DNA of 38,245 bases, from NCBI GenBank assembly GCA_002342685.1, contig DDQN01000091.1:1-38245 (forward strand), in the 5' to 3' direction. Position numbers and translations under genes: made by a program. How positions within the stretch are numbered: the stretch's first letter is position 1; each line of letters opens with the position of its first letter. Below, in pieces: positions 1 through 7,602 of this stretch. The notes below the pieces were generated by a model, which saw only the letters and a program-made list of their open reading frames with translations, was not told where the DNA came from and did no database searches. The DNA is from Vibrio sp. UBA2441 (GTDB taxonomy: Bacteria; Pseudomonadota; Gammaproteobacteria; Enterobacterales; Vibrionaceae).

Positions 1-482
1 CGATGCTCCGGAATACGCACATTAACTGGATATAGGCTTAACAGCTTTCTAGCTTCCTCTGCCTGTAGCCGTCTAATATCTTTGATACCTTTTACATCCA
101 GTAGGGAAAGTACGATATAGCATTTAGCATAAGCCATATGTAGTGTTTTCTCGCTCACCAAATCTTTTTTGGAGTCACGGTATTTATCTAAACATTTGAA
201 TGGATCTAGCGAGATGGAAGACTTTGGTTGAATAGCTTTTACAGGTAATGCAGGCTTTGCAGGTTCAGTTGCTTCAATTAACTCTGAAAATGGCTGATTA
301 CTCTGGATAGAGAGTCGTATATTTATTTCAAGCTTTAGCGCTTTTATTAATGCCGCTTGTTTGTCCGAGGTACGTAGTGAACGTTTCACCTCAAAGCGAT
401 TATTGAAAAGGTGACGGTAAGGGGCAGGAATTTGATAACGAAATTGCCAATTACCACTTTTAGAAATTTTTAGACAACGCAT
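1..482 (-). CDS. Tyrosine recombinase (phage-type integrase), N-terminal part, cut by window edge
   Basis: The minus-strand frame opens with ATG at 482-480 and stays open to the edge of the window, giving about 160 residues beginning MRCLKISKSGNWQFRYQIP. The opening, with paired aromatic and basic residues, then a stretch ending RSLRTSDKQAAL, resembles the arm-binding N-terminus of phage-like integrases (DUF6538 type). A SAM-like core-binding region follows near residues 95-155. The catalytic R/H/R/H/Y residues would lie outside the window. It differs from the integrase at 20340-21581. Its start is about 85 bp from the diverged ssrA 3' end, the same geometry as the other integrase next to intact ssrA, so it probably belongs to a second island to the left. 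Two 13-bp tandem repeats overlap the region just before its start. Confidence 0.75.
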   Translation of the reverse strand, partial: MRCLKISKSGNWQFRYQIPAPYRHLFNNRFEVKRSLRTSDKQAALIKALKLEINIRLSIQSNQPFSELIEATEPAKPALPVKAIQPKSSISLDPFKCLDKYRDSKKDLVSEKTLHMAYAKCYIVLSLLDVKGIKDIRRLQAEEARKLLSLYPVNVRIPEH

Positions 483-506
483 GTTTCAGTACCATGTTTT
501 AGTACC
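481..506 (-). repeat. Two 13-bp tandem repeats at the left integrase start
   Basis: ATGTTTCAGTACC (481-493) is followed immediately by ATGTTTTAGTACC (494-506), one mismatch. On the minus strand they read GGTACTRAAACAT just upstream of the integrase start codon. They resemble the GGTTACTAA repeats near the ends of the right-hand island. Arm-type integrase or excisionase binding sites, or an autoregulatory operator, would fit. This is inference. Confidence 0.5.
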
Positions 507-513
507 AAACAGC

Positions 514-557
514 CAAAAAAAAGACTGAATAAACGAAAAGTCGTTTAAATTCAGTCT
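514..557 (-). terminator. Rho-independent terminator after the diverged ssrA 3' end
   Basis: Stem AGACTGAAT-AAACGA (522-536) pairs with TCGTTT-AA-ATTCAGTCT (541-557), with a 2-nt bulge and loop AAAG. The A-tract at 514-521 reads as a T-run on the minus strand. It has the same position relative to the 567-591 repeat that the true tmRNA terminator has relative to ssrA. Confidence 0.75.
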
Positions 558-566
558 CTTATAGTG

Positions 567-591
567 ATTGGTGGGCTGGCGTAAGTTGAAC
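567..591 (-). repeat. Diverged copy of the ssrA 3' end: distal attachment site
   Basis: The 25 nt here match 21746-21771 at 23 positions with 2 mismatches and one gap: ATTGGTGG, GCTGGCG and AGTTGAAC are shared. On the minus strand it reads as the tmRNA acceptor and T-arm end, finishing in CCA. It is followed by its own terminator (514-557). Integration into a tRNA or tmRNA 3' end leaves such a duplicate at the far end of the island. Divergence from the local ssrA suggests the segment came with an element from another host. Confidence 0.75.
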
Positions 592-645
592 TTAACCCTT
601 AAGTTGTTGATTTTTTTTGTTGTCAATTGGTTTGACTTTTGTTTT

Positions 646-666
646 GGTTACTAAGGTGGTTACTAA
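646..666 (+). repeat. Paired GGTTACTAA motifs near the left island end
   Basis: GGTTACTAA occurs at 646-654 and 658-666, and again at 21628-21636 near the right end. Short repeats near both ends of an island are typical of recombinase or excisionase arm sites. Functional role is inferred only. Confidence 0.4.
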
Positions 667-712
667 AGCTATTTGCTTAATTAAAATAAATGCAAATTTC
701 CCTGAAACTAGA

Positions 713-1561
713 CTATTTATTATATTTCTTTCTGTAGTCGAATCCTTTTCTTGAGTCAACTGGCTGTGTTATCACGCTTTCGTTGCAGTTATTCTCAATT
801 GAGCTTTGCGGTTGTATAAATGTCATCTCATCTTGATCACATCTCTGCGCCCTAAAATCTTCGTTTTCTAGCCGTAGTTGAGCTATTTCTTCGTTTAGTT
901 TTACTATCTCTTGCTCATGTTTGTTTGCTTGAGTTACTAGATTATCATTATGCTCTCTAGCAGTACTTAGCTCGTTATTCAGTTGTTTAAGGCTTTCATG
1001 AAGTTGATTTATAGCATCGTCTTCAACTTTTGAATCCTCGATTTCTCCGGAAAGTAGCTCGCTGAGAGGCTGTAGTTTTCCAGTCGATTCAGTTTGTTCT
1101 GAGTCTTCACTTTTCAACTTACGCTCTAGTGACAGTATATCCTTGGCTGATTTAAGCAAGGCATCTACAATTTGGCTGAAGCTACAATTCTGATTTTTAG
1201 CTAGCTTCTCCAGTTGCGAGCGCCCACTTTTGCTCAATGTAAACGCGGTTTCAGTTTTGTTGGTGTTCTTTTTTCTGCGTTGTTTCGAAGTCCAAGCCGC
1301 TTTAAGTTTGTTGCATAATGACTTTACCCCTTCAACTCGATCGTAATCTACACTGTCGCCATCCACGGCGTGATATGCCGCAGATACAAATGCTTCTACA
1401 TACTCTTTAGGTGCTAGTGATTTTAGCCCATGGGGAGAAAACCATGGATCTGGCTCCCTATGAGATTCAAGGTAATTCCTAATCCAGTCAGCTTGCTCTC
1501 TATCTGAGGGCGTAATCCAAGTTAAACGTTTTTTGAGTTTTTCACTATCAATCTTAGACAT
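713..1561 (-). CDS. MatP-like ribbon-helix-helix protein with long coiled coil
   Basis: About 282 residues from the ATG at 1561. Residues about 10-95 look helical, with a WITPSDREQADWIRNYL start resembling the four-helix N-terminus of MatP, the Ter macrodomain organiser. A basic KQRRKKNTNKTETAFTL segment leads into a ribbon-helix-helix-like stretch (FTLSKSGRSQLEKLA, then SFSQIVDALLKSA), which parallels MatP's DNA-binding part. A heptad-rich coiled coil follows (about 145-240), far longer than in MatP (about 150 residues), and then a polar tail. The start is uncertain: an in-frame ATG at 1600 has a better AGGA Shine-Dalgarno and would add 13 residues. It diverges from the winged-helix gene at 1777. 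A role in DNA binding, for example segregation or regulation of the island, is inference; similarity to MatP is by eye. Confidence 0.55.
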   Translation of the reverse strand: MSKIDSEKLKKRLTWITPSDREQADWIRNYLESHREPDPWFSPHGLKSLAPKEYVEAFVSAAYHAVDGDSVDYDRVEGVKSLCNKLKAAWTSKQRRKKNTNKTETAFTLSKSGRSQLEKLAKNQNCSFSQIVDALLKSAKDILSLERKLKSEDSEQTESTGKLQPLSELLSGEIEDSKVEDDAINQLHESLKQLNNELSTAREHNDNLVTQANKHEQEIVKLNEEIAQLRLENEDFRAQRCDQDEMTFIQPQSSIENNCNESVITQPVDSRKGFDYRKKYNK

Positions 1562-1633
1562 TGTTCTACTACTATGCGACGAATAAGTTGTTGCGATCAT
1601 AACATCCTGCCAGACAACGAGAACACACAACAT

Positions 1634-1776
1634 GATCCGGTTCGCATTAACAAAACTTGTGTCGAGATTAGTATGGAACTTGTCGTTTAACTTGTCTTTA
1701 AACTCGTATACATTGCCATATATACCCTGTTTTGTTCCTTTTGTTCCTTTTGTTTATTGGTATGTGAGATAACCCT
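1634..1776. promoter_or_regulatory. Divergent promoter region with short direct repeats
   Basis: This gap separates two divergently transcribed DNA-binding-type genes. It contains the repeats AACTTGTCGTTTAACTTGTCTTTAAAC-like around 1676-1705 (CTTGTC twice) and TTTTGTTCC repeated around 1730-1752. Such repeats are plausible operators for either product. Promoter elements were not assigned. Confidence 0.3.
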
Positions 1777-3345
1777 ATGCTGTTTTTGAAGCTGAAACCC
1801 GCAGATAAAATGATTGTCATATCTCTTCTAAAGTTATCAGAGCTTGATGATCATTTTTGCAAGCGTATTGGTGACATTGCCTCGGAGTACAGTATTAAGA
1901 CTCAAACTGTAAGTGCTCTTCTAAGGCAACTAGTTAGTGAGGGCTACCTGCTCGTTGAGCAGGTATATCAGGGGAGAGGTTCTGGCTATCGTGAGTACAA
2001 ATTTACTGACGCCATGAAAAGTTATTCTCTGTCAGAGCCTCTAATCTGGTGGACATTAAACAGTGGTAGTGACTTTCCCGGTGTGAAATATATTGTTGAG
2101 AACAGGTATTTATGCGCACATCAGAAGAACGATGGAGGTAAGTCAGGTTTGATGCTCACAGCACCTCAGCGTTTGATGCTGCTTACATTTTTAAAGATTT
2201 GGGATGAGACAGGAAGCGAGCTTGGCTACGTGGAAGTCAGTGCGAATGAAATATGTCAGCAAATGGGTATTCGCGGAGATAGGTTTAAGTCCCTAATAAA
2301 AAAGCTTAAAGGTTGGGGTATCTTCCGGAAGGTTGTATCGGGCCAGTCCAACAGACAGCTTTTTGGTAAAACGAAAACTCGCTACTATTTTAATTTGTCA
2401 CATGCTTTGTTTGATGAGCTAAGAGAACCGTCCAGTTTAGTTGTAAATCTAAATGGTGAGTTTGATGACTGTGTGCAAACTGAAGCGTCAGCATTACTTT
2501 CGATGAGTGGGCTTTTTAACTGGGATGAGCTCGCTAAGCAAAAAAACAGGATAGCTCTTGCTGAAAATCCTGATGAGGCACGTAAGGAACAACAGAAACT
2601 GTCAGAGCTTCAGTATGAACTATCGAAAGTACGTTTCCCATCCCACGCGCAAGTTATCGCAAACGGCTTAGGCTTTCTATCCTTCAGACAACTCTTTGAG
2701 AATGTGACTTCGCATGATCGTCTTCAGTTATGGATGTGTGATATTGCATCTGCGATTTTAACTCATAGCTGGGACAGTATTGATAAGCTCGATGGAAACA
2801 TTGTGGTTAAGGACCTACTTTCATGGGAGTCAGTATTTCCAAAGAGTATGGTGATAAATAATGACCAAAAAAAAGATGCAATGCTTCTTTGCCGACGAGT
2901 ACTCCAGCAAACCAAGCAACTTATCCTTTTTGAGAATGAGCCAGAAATGAGTGAACCACAAAGACTTTACGGAAACCTTATACAGCTAGCACTGTACGTG
3001 TCAGCGATGATAGCTCGAAGATGTAAGTCCTTTTTGATGTTGGTATATGGTTATGACTTTTTACCTGATGAGGTTGTGCTCGTTCCTACTCACGGCTTTG
3101 GTGAGCGAATTTCCCACTTTGAAATTAGGTATGCCCATTCAACGTTGCAACGTCGCACAGAGTTGGTTATTTCAAATGCGGTATCTGTGGAAGGTAGCGC
3201 TCTAAAACGAAAGGACGAGGGGGATGTTATCTATACCGATGTCAATGTGTATAGTTGGGAGTCGATTGCACAAAAAGTGTTGAGAGGCCATTCGGATTTA
3301 CATCCGGAGTTTGATGGATTGAAGAAAAGAAACACTAAGAAATAA
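1777..3345 (+). CDS. Hypothetical protein with winged-helix N-terminal domains
   Basis: 522 residues, no family recognised. Residues about 8-75 fit a MarR/GntR-like winged helix: helices with IASEYSIKTQTVSALLRQL as recognition segment, then a wing at YLLVEQVYQGRGSGYREYKF. Residues about 125-210 look like a second winged helix (MLLTFLKIWDE, ICQQMGIRGDRFKSLIKKLKGWGIF). Paired winged helices are found in plasmid and phage replication initiators as well as regulators, so either role is possible. The remaining 300 residues are mixed helix and strand without a catalytic motif I can see. It is divergent from the MatP-like gene and precedes a replication-type gene (3542), which suggests an island maintenance module. 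Function unknown. Confidence 0.75.
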   Translation: MLFLKLKPADKMIVISLLKLSELDDHFCKRIGDIASEYSIKTQTVSALLRQLVSEGYLLVEQVYQGRGSGYREYKFTDAMKSYSLSEPLIWWTLNSGSDFPGVKYIVENRYLCAHQKNDGGKSGLMLTAPQRLMLLTFLKIWDETGSELGYVEVSANEICQQMGIRGDRFKSLIKKLKGWGIFRKVVSGQSNRQLFGKTKTRYYFNLSHALFDELREPSSLVVNLNGEFDDCVQTEASALLSMSGLFNWDELAKQKNRIALAENPDEARKEQQKLSELQYELSKVRFPSHAQVIANGLGFLSFRQLFENVTSHDRLQLWMCDIASAILTHSWDSIDKLDGNIVVKDLLSWESVFPKSMVINNDQKKDAMLLCRRVLQQTKQLILFENEPEMSEPQRLYGNLIQLALYVSAMIARRCKSFLMLVYGYDFLPDEVVLVPTHGFGERISHFEIRYAHSTLQRRTELVISNAVSVEGSALKRKDEGDVIYTDVNVYSWESIAQKVLRGHSDLHPEFDGLKKRNTKK

Positions 3346-3511
3346 GTTCATCGCTTTTTGCCGCTTAAATTACCGACTAGCCGGGGATGTAGTAGGCATA
3401 AACCCAGCTAAACACCTGAAGACAGAATGTAGGAAAAGGTAATATATACTTACCCCAGCCACACTGTTCGCTACCATAGCTGAGATAAAAAATATCGATA
3501 CAGCTTCTTCT

Positions 3512-3531
3512 TGTAGACCTAAACATCTACA
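3512..3531 (+). promoter_or_regulatory. Small hairpin just before the ribosome-binding site of the YfjJ-like gene
   Basis: TGTAGA (3512-3517) pairs with TCTACA (3526-3531), immediately before AGGAGAGG and the ATG at 3542. It could affect translation of the downstream gene; it is short and may be chance. Confidence 0.25.
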
Positions 3532-3541
3532 GGAGAGGTAC

Positions 3542-4246
3542 ATGTCCAGTTATTCCATCCATCAAGGTTCCCTGTTCAATGGGCTACCAATTAATAGACG
3601 CTACTCATTGATAACTCGTTATCTCGAACAAACACATCGAGTACTGAACGATGCGTTACTAGAACACCCAAGAAGTTTTATCTTCCCTGTACTACTTAGA
3701 GTGCCAGTGGATACCGAGAGTCAGTTGAATTTAGAGCAATTGATTACTCGATTTGTTGAAGGTGTTAAACAACGAGTCCAGCGTACTGTGGAGCGTAGAA
3801 GGAAAGCAGTTAATAGAGTCCATTCTACTTCGGTTAGATATGTTTGGTGTCGAGAGCAGGACAGCTCAAACCACCAGCACTATCACGTATTCTTCTTACT
3901 GAATGGACAAACTTTTCATCGATTGGGTGATTTTAGCTATCAGAATAAAAACCACCTGAGATATATACTCTCTGAAGCTTGGTCAAGAGTACTGGATATG
4001 GCTATAGATGATAACCAAGGGCTGGTGGAGTTTCCCGGTAAGCCTGTCATGCTCAACGTACAGGAGATTCCAGCTACTGAACAATATTGTCGTTATCTTC
4101 AAAGGAAAGTGAGTGTTTATGAGTCAGTGTTCTACTGGATGAGCTACTTGGCTAAGGTTGATACGAAGCAGTACGGGAAGGGTTTTCGCAGTTACGGTAG
4201 TAGCCAAATGTCTAAATGGTCTGATAACGCGCCTTTAGAAACATAA
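3542..4246 (+). CDS. YagK/YfjJ-family (inovirus Gp2-like) replication-type protein
   Basis: 234 residues with a strong AGGAGAGG ribosome-binding site. The segment around residues 97-120 (RYVWCREQ then HYHVFFLLNG) supplies a HxH pair at H113 and H115 on a beta strand, and residues 195-210 carry YWMSYLAKVDTK with Y198 and Y202. This arrangement, with an aromatic/CRE strand, a HxH strand and a C-terminal YLAK helix, is typical of the YagK/YfjJ C-terminal domain family, whose fold is related to HUH rolling-circle Rep proteins. Homologues lie in E. coli CP4 cryptic elements (YfjJ in CP4-57, also at ssrA) and in inoviruses. An initiation or nicking role for the island is inferred. It stands alone on the plus strand, convergent with the lipoprotein gene. 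Confidence 0.75.
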   Translation: MSSYSIHQGSLFNGLPINRRYSLITRYLEQTHRVLNDALLEHPRSFIFPVLLRVPVDTESQLNLEQLITRFVEGVKQRVQRTVERRRKAVNRVHSTSVRYVWCREQDSSNHQHYHVFFLLNGQTFHRLGDFSYQNKNHLRYILSEAWSRVLDMAIDDNQGLVEFPGKPVMLNVQEIPATEQYCRYLQRKVSVYESVFYWMSYLAKVDTKQYGKGFRSYGSSQMSKWSDNAPLET

Positions 4247-4278
4247 TATATCCTTAAAGCCTTGCTTGGTAAGGGGGG

Positions 4279-4309
4279 CAAAAAAAGAAGGTCAGTAGCT
4301 GACCTTCTT
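4279..4309 (-). terminator. Terminator between convergent genes
   Basis: A perfect 11-bp stem (AAGAAGGTCAG 4285-4295 with CTGACCTTCTT 4299-4309, loop TAG) is followed on the minus strand by a T-run. It ends the lipoprotein transcript and may also stop the opposing yfjJ-like transcript. Confidence 0.85.
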
Positions 4310-4318
4310 GATATGTGG

Positions 4319-5761
4319 TTACGATTCGCAATTATCTCCAGTTTTAGGAACCCAGTTCGAGCCACCATCGAAAGAACACTGTTCAGAGTAAGTACCGTTA
4401 GCGAATACGGTAGTACGAGACCACGCGTTAGTGTTGGTGTGACTAGTTGTTATTTGTGCTACATCGTCGTTTGGATTCATTACTGATTGGATACGGCTCC
4501 ATGTAGACGCACCATACGAGTCTTCGTTAGCGAAGTCAGTACTGATGAAGTTTACTGCATCTAGTTCAGAAGCTGCTACGTTAGCAGGGTTTATTTTCAC
4601 TAGGTGTGCTAAGCCAGTATCAGTAGTGCTCGTGAAGAAGTGTTGTGATGTAGTATTGTTGTCTTTAGTTTTTACACGAGTCGTTAACTGTTGCTCTACA
4701 GAGCCAACATGTGCATTCCAATCAACTGCGTCACATGCAGAAGCTGTAACTTCAGGAGCTGTGAATGTATTACGGACACCGAAGCCAGTTTCTTGATCTT
4801 GCTCTATCCATTCGTTAGCTACACAGCGAGTGTTGTCTACAGTGTCAGAAAATAGAGTGGTCCATTCGTAAGTAAGACCGTTCACTGTTTCTTTACTGCC
4901 TTTGTAGAAACCCACCATACCCGTTACGGTTTTCAGATCATCAGTTACAGACTCAGTAGATTGAGACCAATCAGACTCACCAAAGTTTAGGTAAATCTCT
5001 CTGTACCAACCCGGTGCATATTCACTACGCTCATCCCATTCGCCATTGAAGTACTCAACCCATGCTAGTTGCGCATTAGGGTTAGCTGCCTCAATAGCCA
5101 CGGTGTCAGCGTAAGATGCTTGCATTGATGGAACTAGAGCTACTGCTTTTGCGTGTAGGTCAGTGTCTCCCGCTTCAATGTAATCCCCATATAATTCATC
5201 AACAGTAACGTTGTATCGCTGAGCTACACGGAACTCCTGCTCTTGGACTCTAGCCTTGATTCGTTCACGAAGCTCATAGTTATCTTTCACTTTAGCGCAC
5301 GTTAAGGTGGTCCCTTCCGAGTACAGCTCATTTTGGATTGTATCCCAAATGATAGTCGTGAGAGGGGTGGTGTTCATTATTTCCTCATCAGTCGCCACAG
5401 TGAATCGTGGTGGATAAATCATTTGGTAAGCTTCAGTTACTTCACCGTAGTCTGAATCGATTGCACCAACAGGTACATCAATGACAGCAGGAACGTAATC
5501 TTCACAGCCACCGAATCGACCATCTACTAGCATTGACCATTTACCATCACTATCGGTGAAGAAATTAGGTTCGCCGATGTCCCATTCTTTGTTGTAGTTA
5601 ATATCCAAATAGACGTGAGCACCCTCAATGTATCCATCAATAGCCGTTCCTTTTAAAGTAGTTCCTGCTGGCGATGAACCAGTGCTAGAGCCTCCACCGC
5701 CACAGGCGATTAAAGAAGCAGACAAGATCGTTGCTGCAATAGACGTTGTATATGACTTCAT
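4319..5761 (-). CDS. Predicted extracytoplasmic lipoprotein
   Basis: 480 residues with an AAAGGAAACATT ribosome-binding region. Residues 1-19 form a lipoprotein signal peptide ending in the lipobox LIAC, with Cys20 as the lipidation site, followed by a Gly/Ser-rich linker (GGGGSSTGSS). No Asp at +2, so outer-membrane sorting is expected. Residues about 35-75 (GTAIDGYIEGAHVYLD, then D.NYNKEWDIGEP, TDSDGKW) resemble the small beta-sandwich modules seen at the start of many Vibrio and Shewanella surface lipoproteins, with a DxN...D.GEP element that may bind calcium. The rest has many Asn, Thr and Trp and at least five Cys, consistent with a secreted beta-rich protein. Function unknown; as island cargo it could alter the cell surface. 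Flanked by its own terminator and the WYL regulator upstream. Confidence 0.8.
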   Translation of the reverse strand: MKSYTTSIAATILSASLIACGGGGSSTGSSPAGTTLKGTAIDGYIEGAHVYLDINYNKEWDIGEPNFFTDSDGKWSMLVDGRFGGCEDYVPAVIDVPVGAIDSDYGEVTEAYQMIYPPRFTVATDEEIMNTTPLTTIIWDTIQNELYSEGTTLTCAKVKDNYELRERIKARVQEQEFRVAQRYNVTVDELYGDYIEAGDTDLHAKAVALVPSMQASYADTVAIEAANPNAQLAWVEYFNGEWDERSEYAPGWYREIYLNFGESDWSQSTESVTDDLKTVTGMVGFYKGSKETVNGLTYEWTTLFSDTVDNTRCVANEWIEQDQETGFGVRNTFTAPEVTASACDAVDWNAHVGSVEQQLTTRVKTKDNNTTSQHFFTSTTDTGLAHLVKINPANVAASELDAVNFISTDFANEDSYGASTWSRIQSVMNPNDDVAQITTSHTNTNAWSRTTVFANGTYSEQCSFDGGSNWVPKTGDNCES

Positions 5762-5864
5762 AATGTTTCCTTTTAGTAAATGTAAGAGAGTGACGTTGGG
5801 TCGTTAGTCACTTGTTCGTGATTGACAGCCACCAAACCAGTGAGCTTGGTGGTCATGGATAGGT

Positions 5865-6581
5865 TTAGAAAGAATCGAGAGATTGTAGGTAGTTGATTAC
5901 CCCAACTTCCGTTGATATCTCAAAGGTGAATGTCGACACAGAGGCGCGCTGTATGGTTTCTATATCAATGTGTTGATAGGTTTTATCTGACTGCTGGTAC
6001 ACGACGACAAAAGCATTAGCTTGTGCCCAGAAGCACAATGGCTCTATCGATAACGCACCTTCTGCAATGATGAGATTGACGATATGTTGGTTTGTGATCC
6101 CGTAGCTGAGTTGCTCAAAGACGGTATTGAATGAAGCGCTATAGTTTCGTTTTAGTATTGGGTTAGACGCCACCATGGTATACGGTGGCCTACGATTGAC
6201 GTTCGTTAAGGCATTCCGTGTTTTCAGATTGTGGATTTCTGTAAAAACAGAATTAATGGTTGATGTGTATTCTGCTGGGAAACTACTGGTTAACCAGCTT
6301 TCAGCAAGGTGAAGCAAAATACTTTCTCTTGGTCCAAATGTTTTCAGCGGTTGTGAGACTCGGTGATAACCGTAAGGCCGATCACGAGTGTCTTTCTCAA
6401 CCCCTAAGTGTTTAACCAAGATCTCCAGATTCCGTTGGACAGTGCGAATATCACGGACTAATCCAATTGCTGAAATTTGGAGTTGTATTTCTTGTGCCGT
6501 TACCTTGTGTGAATGTGGTACACGATTGTATATCTCAAAAAGCAGAGATACGTGTTCAGATAGATTAGGTTTCGTTGCCAT
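5865..6581 (-). CDS. WYL-type helix-turn-helix transcriptional regulator
   Basis: 238 residues. Residues about 8-75 form a DeoR-like winged helix (VTAQEIQLQISAIG, DIRTVQRNLEILVKHLGVEK, GYHRV). Residues about 130-225 fit a WYL-like ligand domain: a YSASFNTVFEQLSYGI linker, then strands LSIEPLCFWAQANAFVVVYQ and QHIDIETIQRASV. WYL regulators respond to nucleic acids or other ligands and are common beside defence and mobile-element genes. It lies 103 bp upstream of the lipoprotein gene on the same strand, with no clear terminator between, so co-transcription is possible. No strong ribosome-binding site is visible before this ATG. Confidence 0.7.
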   Translation of the reverse strand: MATKPNLSEHVSLLFEIYNRVPHSHKVTAQEIQLQISAIGLVRDIRTVQRNLEILVKHLGVEKDTRDRPYGYHRVSQPLKTFGPRESILLHLAESWLTSSFPAEYTSTINSVFTEIHNLKTRNALTNVNRRPPYTMVASNPILKRNYSASFNTVFEQLSYGITNQHIVNLIIAEGALSIEPLCFWAQANAFVVVYQQSDKTYQHIDIETIQRASVSTFTFEISTEVGVINYLQSLDSF

Positions 6582-6854
6582 AATTCATTAGGTTATAAAC
6601 ACGTTGGAGCATCGAAGTGAATTAATAGAAGCCAGTTCGAATGCGTTCGCGTGAAGTAAATAATGGTGATGGTAGTGAGCGAGCGGGCATTACTTGTCGG
6701 CTGAAAAATCGAGTATTCGATTTGTGTAAATGATCACGGATTGTACAACTAGATGTCTTTTCAAGGGAGATATAAGGCTGGTGGTTGGCAGCATTGAGAT
6801 TTTTTACTCAACTTACCTATATCTATGAGAGTAGTGAGTCATCATTGCTCTTGG

Positions 6855-6878
6855 CCCTAGCACTTTCGAGTACTAGGG
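6855..6878. other. Stem-loop with TTCG loop in noncoding region
   Basis: CCCTAG-C-ACT pairs with AGT-A-CTAGGG around a TTCG loop, with one internal mismatch. No T-run follows on either strand, so it is not an obvious terminator. It could be part of a small RNA or a protein-binding site. Confidence 0.35.
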
Positions 6879-7042
6879 TCAGGTGGGTAGTGAGATGGGT
6901 AAAAAGGCTTGGGTCTCTATAAAGTAAATGGAGTACGTAGTACGACATCCTTATTTCTTTTTTCTCTTCTCTTTTGACTTAGTTTGTAACCACTAAGAAT
7001 GGATGAGTAATGAGTTCATCATTCATGCAATGAGATTTAAAG

Positions 7043-7067
7043 TACAGGTGCAGTAGCAACACCTGTA
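7043..7067 (-). terminator. Possible terminator hairpin after the DUF2787 gene
   Basis: TACAGGTG (7043-7050) pairs perfectly with CACCTGTA (7060-7067), loop 9 nt. It lies 31 bp past the stop codon of the minus-strand gene. The following T content on the minus strand is weak (CTTTAAAT), so the terminator call is tentative. Confidence 0.4.
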
Positions 7068-7097
7068 TCTACCCTTGAGGATATATCAAGCTTGGTA

Positions 7098-7535
7098 TCA
7101 ACGACTTACTTCAATCTGATCATAAGACTCCATATCTAAGTACGACAGAAAGTTACTCTCCCATATCTTGTAGAAATCATTGACCCCATAAGCATCGATT
7201 GCTTGCCAACCGACACCGGTGAAGAAAGCCATGTTGTTGCCAATATCGAAATCAACACTTCTTTCTAGTTCAGGGTAGTAATTCCCCATGTACGCAAAAT
7301 CTGTGATGTAGAGAATGGACCAACGTTCCGCACTGTCTTTTTGCAAGGCTATCTCTACAGGGTGATAACCACCAGCTTCTGCACTGTAGGTCGTATCACG
7401 AAAGTTCAGCGTGAAGTGGTCGCCTGATTGGTTAGGTTGAGTGTTGATGTGCTTAAGCAGAGCAGTTTGAAGCTTAACTGATATAGGTAGTGAGCATTTG
7501 TTGAATAGGGCTTTTACAGGTGTATTGGTAGACAT
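7098..7535 (-). CDS. DUF2787-family protein
   Basis: 145 residues with a GAGGAA ribosome-binding site. The segment NFRDTTYSAEAGGYHPVEIAL, then WSILYITDFAYMG..YPELERSVDFD, matches my recollection of the DUF2787 family (small Vibrio island proteins, function unknown). Predicted as a compact alpha/beta protein without signal peptide or membrane segment. It follows a diverged paralogue (7603) and radC on the same strand, so the three form a likely operon. Conserved Asp, His and Glu are present but no catalytic pattern is clear. Confidence 0.75.
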   Translation of the reverse strand: MSTNTPVKALFNKCSLPISVKLQTALLKHINTQPNQSGDHFTLNFRDTTYSAEAGGYHPVEIALQKDSAERWSILYITDFAYMGNYYPELERSVDFDIGNNMAFFTGVGWQAIDAYGVNDFYKIWESNFLSYLDMESYDQIEVSR

Positions 7536-7602
7536 AATGAATTCCTCAATGAATAGATGTTGATTACTAGGTAGTTGTCGTTGAACTGGAGGGAAGAAGC
7601 GA

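Larger units (their letters stand above)
6582..7097. other. Noncoding stretch with two hairpins
   Basis: 516 bases without a convincing gene. A stem-loop with a TTCG loop is visible at 6855-6878 and a perfect 8-bp stem at 7043-7067 that could end the 7098-7535 gene. The interval lies between two minus-strand genes and may hold the promoter of the WYL regulator. I see no protein-coding frame with a ribosome-binding site. Confidence 0.5.

Noticed and set aside
567..600. A separate tRNA gene at the left island border
   Set aside because: Only the acceptor/T-arm part is present and it matches the ssrA 3' end; no anticodon arm or D arm is visible.
4545..4796. Plus-strand frame of 83 codons within the lipoprotein gene
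   Set aside because: Antisense shadow of a gene with signal peptide, lipobox and ribosome-binding site; no own translation signals.
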